8,880 nucleotides of DNA from Candidatus Dadabacteria bacterium UBA2774. Lineage in GTDB: Bacteria > Desulfobacterota_D > UBA1144 > Nemesobacterales > UBA2774. The notes under the pieces are model-generated. The model saw only the letters and a list, made by a program, of their open reading frames with translations, ran no database searches and was not told where the DNA came from. The position numbers were made by a program, and so were the translations under genes. This document shows, in pieces, positions 6,343 through 8,880 of the stretch (positions are counted from its first letter, which is position 1; each line of letters opens with the position of its first letter). The stretch spans positions 515 to 9,394 of the forward strand of contig DEIM01000047.1 in the NCBI GenBank assembly GCA_002352485.1, given 5' to 3'.

Positions 6343-7161
6343 ATGAGCAATATACCAAATATAGATGAAATAAAAGTAAAAATGAGAAACGCTTGGAACG
6401 CAGGCGATTACGGGAAGTTTGCTACCTATATGGAACCGGGAGCTATCGAGATTTTAAACGGATGGAATATTGCACCTGGTGAGACTATGCTCGACGTCGC
6501 TTGCGGCTCAGGACAGATATCGATCCCTGCTGCTAGAGCTGGCGTAAAGGTAACGGGCGTGGATATATCACCAAACTGGATCGCTTTTGCCAGGAATAGG
6601 GCAGAGCAGGAAGGATTGGATGCTCAATTCGACGAAGGCGACGCGGAGAGCCTGCCGTATGAAGATAATTCCTTTGACGTCGTTGCGACTATTGTTGGAG
6701 CGATGTTCGCGCCTCAGCCGGAGAAAGTGGCGAGCGAGTTTCTGAGAGTGTGCAAGTCCGGAGGCAGGATACTGATGGTGAACTGGACGCCCGAAGGGAT
6801 GGTCGGACATATGTTCAAAGAAATAGGAAAGCACGCACCTCCGCCCCCTGGCGTAGCACCACCGGTACTTTGGGGAGATGAGAAAACCGTCAGAGAAAGA
6901 TTTCTGGACGGGATCGACTCCTTAAAACTGACTAGAAAAAATTATCCGCTCTGGACCTATCCGTTTGAGCCGGCAGAGCTGGTACAGTTCTTCTTTGATT
7001 TCTACGGACCTACGGAAAAAGCCTACGGATCATTAGACGAGCAGGGAAGGGATTCTTTAAGACGGGGGCTTGAGACGGTGTTTTCAAATCACAACACCGA
7101 CACGAATGGAACAACGACGCTTCAAGCGGAATACCTGGAAGTAGAAGCGGTAAAAAAATGA
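6343..7161 (+). CDS. class I SAM-dependent methyltransferase, second paralogue
   Basis: A 272-residue methyltransferase of the same general family as its upstream neighbour but clearly divergent. Motif I MLDVACGSGQ is at 49-58, VTGVDIS at 70-76 (SAM-binding Asp), GDAESLPYEDNSFDVVATIV at 99-118, and CKSGGRILMVNW at 137-148. A proline-rich segment (APPPPGVAPP, 165-174) lies in the substrate-side half; no membrane segment or signal peptide is seen. The start at 6343 is chosen because AGGAGG (6329-6334) lies 8 nt upstream; an in-frame ATG at 6298 would overlap the previous gene and has no ribosome site. It is the last gene of the operon and is followed 12 nt later by the tRNA fragment and a T-run. 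Two full-length paralogues side by side suggest successive methylations or a heterodimer; the substrate is unknown. Confidence 0.9.
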   Translation: MSNIPNIDEIKVKMRNAWNAGDYGKFATYMEPGAIEILNGWNIAPGETMLDVACGSGQISIPAARAGVKVTGVDISPNWIAFARNRAEQEGLDAQFDEGDAESLPYEDNSFDVVATIVGAMFAPQPEKVASEFLRVCKSGGRILMVNWTPEGMVGHMFKEIGKHAPPPPGVAPPVLWGDEKTVRERFLDGIDSLKLTRKNYPLWTYPFEPAELVQFFFDFYGPTEKAYGSLDEQGRDSLRRGLETVFSNHNTDTNGTTTLQAEYLEVEAVKK

Positions 7162-7173
7162 CAGAGAATCTAC

Positions 7174-7207
7174 GGGGGCGGGGGTTCAAATCCCCCATCG
7201 CCCGCCA
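7174..7207 (+). pseudogene. 3' fragment of tRNA-Arg(CCG)
   Basis: Contains the T arm GGGGG-TTCAAAT-CCCCC (7180-7196), the acceptor 3' strand ATCGCCC (7197-7203), G and CCA (7205-7207). It equals the tRNA at 2484-2560 except for one T-loop base and the variable region. The 5' acceptor, D arm and anticodon arm are absent; the sequence before it is the end of the methyltransferase gene. It marks the right border of the accessory block. Confidence 0.9.
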
Positions 7208-7215
7208 CTTTTTTT
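7177..7215 (+). terminator. possible terminator built from the tRNA fragment
   Basis: GGCGGG (7177-7182) can pair with CCCGCC (7201-7206); alternatively the T-arm stem GGGGG/CCCCC forms. Two bases after the outer stem come seven T residues (7209-7215). The matching place after the intact tRNA has no such T-run. Located just after the last methyltransferase, it could end the sigma-54 operon transcript. The long loop makes it unusual. Confidence 0.45.
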
Positions 7216-7224
7216 AATCAGAAC

Positions 7225-7518
7225 TTATTTCCCGAATTTTTTGTTATATTTTTTCATGCAACCGGCTACATAGCTGTCGACTACGTCCGGACCGGTCTCA
7301 AACCCCATTTCCTTAAAATGCTCTTCCCAAAGGGAATGAAATAATGCCCTGCATTCTTCCTTCGCCTTCTCCGGCTGGTACTCGCTATGATCCACAGCTA
7401 TTGATTTACCGCCCTGCTCTCCCAGGATTTCCGCTCTAAGCTGACTATCAGTTTCAGCATACAAATACAGAGGCATAAAAAATTACAAAGCTCCTACCAC
7501 CATCAAAATTATTCTCAT
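7225..7518 (-). pseudogene. duplicate of the 97-aa secreted protein gene with a stop codon in the signal peptide
   Basis: The homologous ATG at 7518 has a better ribosome site than the intact copy (AGGAGG, 6 nt spacing) and a kept promoter, but codon 12 is TAA (7483-7485) where the other copy reads Leu. The frame is open afterwards and the mature part is almost identical to the intact copy (two conservative changes). An in-frame ATG at 7476 could restart translation, but it has no ribosome site and would give a product without the hydrophobic core, hence not exported. Either a recent loss or a source of a cytosolic form by reinitiation. Confidence 0.8.
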
Positions 7519-7547
7519 ATATTTCCTCCTAAAACCTTGATTTCTCC

Positions 7548-7577
7548 ATTATACAATAGGACTCATGCAGATACTAA
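7548..7577 (-). promoter_or_regulatory. promoter of the duplicate secreted protein gene
   Basis: TATAAT (7548-7553) with TTAGTA 18 nt upstream (7572-7577), the same layout as 2901-2930. It appears functional although the gene carries a stop codon. Confidence 0.5.
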
Positions 7578-7624
7578 TTAGCGCACAGAATAAGCATTTA
7601 TCAAATAACTTGAATAGGTTGCAA

Positions 7625-8524
7625 CTATTTGGCGGAATTTAGCTTGATTGATAAAAGTAATTCAGAGGGGTCGTATGTAAACGGAGTCTGCTCACAGCGT
7701 TTTCTTATATTAAGGGTCTTCCAGAGCATCTCAGAGCATTCTTTCTGATTTACATCAGAATCTATATAGCTGCTTGTCTCAGCTGCCGCATTTTCAAAAG
7801 CTTCTTGCAGCGTGGACGAGCCCGAAGCTATAGACTCGGATAGTTTTAATGTGAATAGGCCGTTTGCACCGCCCCTGTCAAAATAAGAGAACTGGTCTGC
7901 TTTTGATGACATTATTACAGCCTCACGTCCGTGCCAACCCTTGCCCCTTGTGTGTTTCTTCAGAATATCAGGCAGGGCTTCGCCTGCGTGGCAGGCGTCT
8001 ACAGAAATTACAATCTCGTCGGCAAGGACTTTATCAATCATCACTCTCAACTCACTTGCCGAAATCCACTGCTTTAGTGCAAGCGCGCTCAGCATGGTAA
8101 AAGGTTTCTCCTGGGTCCAGAGAACAAGAACCTCGTCTTGCACAGGCTTGTCCGTTTGGTTTATGTCTGAAAGATCGCCGTGAAAATTAAAGAGCATGAT
8201 AATTCTTGAGTCCTCAGAGACAGTACCGGCAAGCTTTTTTAATCCCTCTTTTAGCCCCTGATAAGTAGCTTGCTCATCAACCAGAGTAAAAACATTCTCA
8301 GAGGGAACATTGAGGGCTTTTTTAACGCTTGAGGTAAATACATGGACATCATTCTTGCAGGCATTGGCTATGTCATGGGCATGCGGTTGGAGCTGTTTCG
8401 TTTTCCAGGGCGGACATGCCGATACGGCAAACACATATGTGTTTTCACCGCTTGCTGCCAAGACGGATTCATTAAATATAAATATGCACAGAGCTACTGT
8501 CGCAATTAAAGTTAGGTATCTCAT
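7625..8524 (-). CDS. exported caspase-like protein (peptidase C14 family)
   Basis: The 299-residue protein starts with a Sec signal peptide (hydrophobic YLTLIATVALCIFIF, probable cut after VLA or LAA near 23-24). The rest resembles the caspase p20 fold. YVFAVSACPPW is a first strand. A spaced region follows up to SRIIMLFNFHGD with the candidate catalytic H115, and then IVISVDACHAGEA carries the DxCHxG signature with D176 and the candidate nucleophile C178. AVIMSSKADQFSYF and GLFTLKLSESI match the later core strand and helix of the family. Both dyad residues are present, so activity is plausible; such enzymes usually cut after Arg/Lys or, rarely, other residues, which the sequence does not settle. 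Export sets it apart from the mostly cytosolic metacaspases. No strong ribosome site precedes the ATG. It lies 56 nt after the 81-aa secreted protein gene on the same strand, probably one transcript. Confidence 0.82.
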   Translation of the reverse strand: MRYLTLIATVALCIFIFNESVLAASGENTYVFAVSACPPWKTKQLQPHAHDIANACKNDVHVFTSSVKKALNVPSENVFTLVDEQATYQGLKEGLKKLAGTVSEDSRIIMLFNFHGDLSDINQTDKPVQDEVLVLWTQEKPFTMLSALALKQWISASELRVMIDKVLADEIVISVDACHAGEALPDILKKHTRGKGWHGREAVIMSSKADQFSYFDRGGANGLFTLKLSESIASGSSTLQEAFENAAAETSSYIDSDVNQKECSEMLWKTLNIRKRCEQTPFTYDPSELLLSIKLNSAK

Positions 8525-8580
8525 AATTAGCTGAAAAAATAGATTATCAAGTAAAGATGCTTAGTCCAGCAAATTTTAAA

Positions 8581-8826
8581 TTATTCCTTATCGGAATCTA
8601 TTGGCTCTACAGTCGTTTTAACTGTGTGCGTGACCGCTCCGCCTGCCTTTTGACAGTCTTCCGCGGAAAGAGCGAACAGCTTTACTTCGTTAATCTCGCA
8701 GTATACGCCTTCTTTTTCTGAGATATTGTCATTCACTACTTCATAAACATCCGCCGACAGAGCAGTATGAGCGAACATAGCAATGCCTAGTGTAATACCT
8801 AAAATCACTCCTAATATTCTAGTCAT
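8581..8826 (-). CDS. 81-aa secreted two-cysteine protein, unknown function
   Basis: Short exported protein: MTR, hydrophobic core ILGVILGITLGIAMFA, and a probable cut after LSA (residue 25). The mature part of about 56 residues has two cysteines, C43 (VYCEINE) and C58 (AEDCQKAGG), which could form a disulfide, and an acidic C-terminus. AAGGAGG (8835-8841) lies 8 nt before the ATG, a strong ribosome site. I do not recognise the family. It lies directly upstream of the exported caspase-like gene, so both may work in the periplasm or outside; a substrate, inhibitor or chaperone role would be speculation. Only 54 nt upstream are visible, and no clear promoter is seen there. Confidence 0.8.
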   Translation of the reverse strand: MTRILGVILGITLGIAMFAHTALSADVYEVVNDNISEKEGVYCEINEVKLFALSAEDCQKAGGAVTHTVKTTVEPIDSDKE

Positions 8827-8880
8827 TGATAAATCCTCCTTAGGTTAATTTACGGCGCTTTAGGCTCGTTATCTTTAGTC

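Larger units (their letters stand above)
2527..7602. mobile_element. possible tRNA-Arg-associated island or segmental duplication bracketed by direct repeats
   Basis: An intact tRNA-Arg lies at the left and a 3' fragment of the same tRNA at the right, each followed by the same secreted-protein gene. Between the repeats lie a sigma-54 activator and its methyltransferase operon. This is the arrangement left by site-specific integration at a tRNA 3' end, where the tRNA is restored on one side. There is no integrase, transposase or relaxase in the block, and the repeat is much longer than a usual attachment core. An old duplication, or a decayed element without its integrase, is therefore equally possible. 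The divergence of the repeats argues for an old event. Confidence 0.35.
7174..7602. repeat. direct repeat copy B (tRNA 3' end + damaged small secreted protein gene + promoter)
   Basis: Partner of 2527-2953. Synonymous differences outnumber amino-acid changes 12 to 2 across the mature coding part. A 1-2 nt length difference appears only near the far end, beyond the promoter. Confidence 0.9.

Noticed and set aside
2953..7173. An integrase, transposase, relaxase or inverted terminal repeats inside the bracketed block
   Set aside because: All coding space is taken by the activator, the exported protein and two methyltransferases; no inverted ends are visible at the borders.
7174..7207. A second functional tRNA-Arg gene
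   Set aside because: Only the T arm and 3' acceptor strand are present; there is no partner strand, D arm or anticodon arm before it.
8343..8359. A further sigma-54-like promoter (TGGAC...TTGCA)
   Set aside because: GG to GC distance is 13 rather than 12, the -24 box is poor, and it lies inside the caspase-like coding sequence, antisense to it.
1..8880. CRISPR array, rRNA or restriction/toxin-antitoxin system
   Set aside because: No regularly spaced short repeats, no rRNA signatures and no such protein families were seen on either strand.

Overview
The window looks like a chromosomal segment of a Gram-negative-type bacterium. Four short or medium proteins carry Sec signal peptides. A sigma-54 activator has its own cognate -24/-12 promoter next to it, and there is a family 4 (Fe-S) uracil-DNA glycosylase. 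Gene style and moderate G+C would fit a deltaproteobacterial relative or an uncultivated sister phylum, but the sequence alone does not settle the taxonomy.

Layout. The left part is housekeeping. The 5' two thirds of leuS runs leftward off the edge (1-1541). It is divergent from a uracil-DNA glycosylase gene (1679-2476), which is followed after only 7 nt by an intact tRNA-Arg(CCG) gene (2484-2560). The middle (about 2530-7200) is an accessory block. It holds a small secreted protein gene on the minus strand (2578-2871), a GAF-PAS-AAA+-Fis sigma-54 activator (3014-4963), and an intergenic region with a palindromic activator site and a near-consensus sigma-54 promoter. The operon that follows encodes an 86-aa secreted protein (5169-5429), a 12-bp intercistronic hairpin, and two SAM-dependent methyltransferases (5499-6320 and 6343-7161). 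The right part (7174-8880) starts with a detached 3' fragment of the same tRNA-Arg and a second copy of the small secreted protein gene, now with a stop codon inside its signal peptide. A secreted caspase-like (peptidase C14) protein and an 81-aa secreted two-cysteine protein follow, all on the minus strand.

The main structural result is a direct repeat of about 425 bp. It runs from the T arm of tRNA-Arg through the whole small secreted protein gene to its promoter, aligns without gaps for about 400 bp at a constant offset of 4647, and brackets the regulator/methyltransferase block. An intact tRNA at one end and its 3' fragment at the other is the footprint of integration at a tRNA gene or of a segmental duplication. 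No integrase is present.

The main functional result is a self-contained sigma-54 circuit: activator gene, upstream palindromes at about -117 to -94, a -24/-12 promoter with exact GG-to-GC spacing, and an operon of one exported small protein plus two methyltransferases. The role of this operon is not recognisable from the sequence, and it is the best candidate here for an undescribed system. The neighbouring exported caspase-like protein lies outside the bracketed block; any link to the operon is only by proximity.
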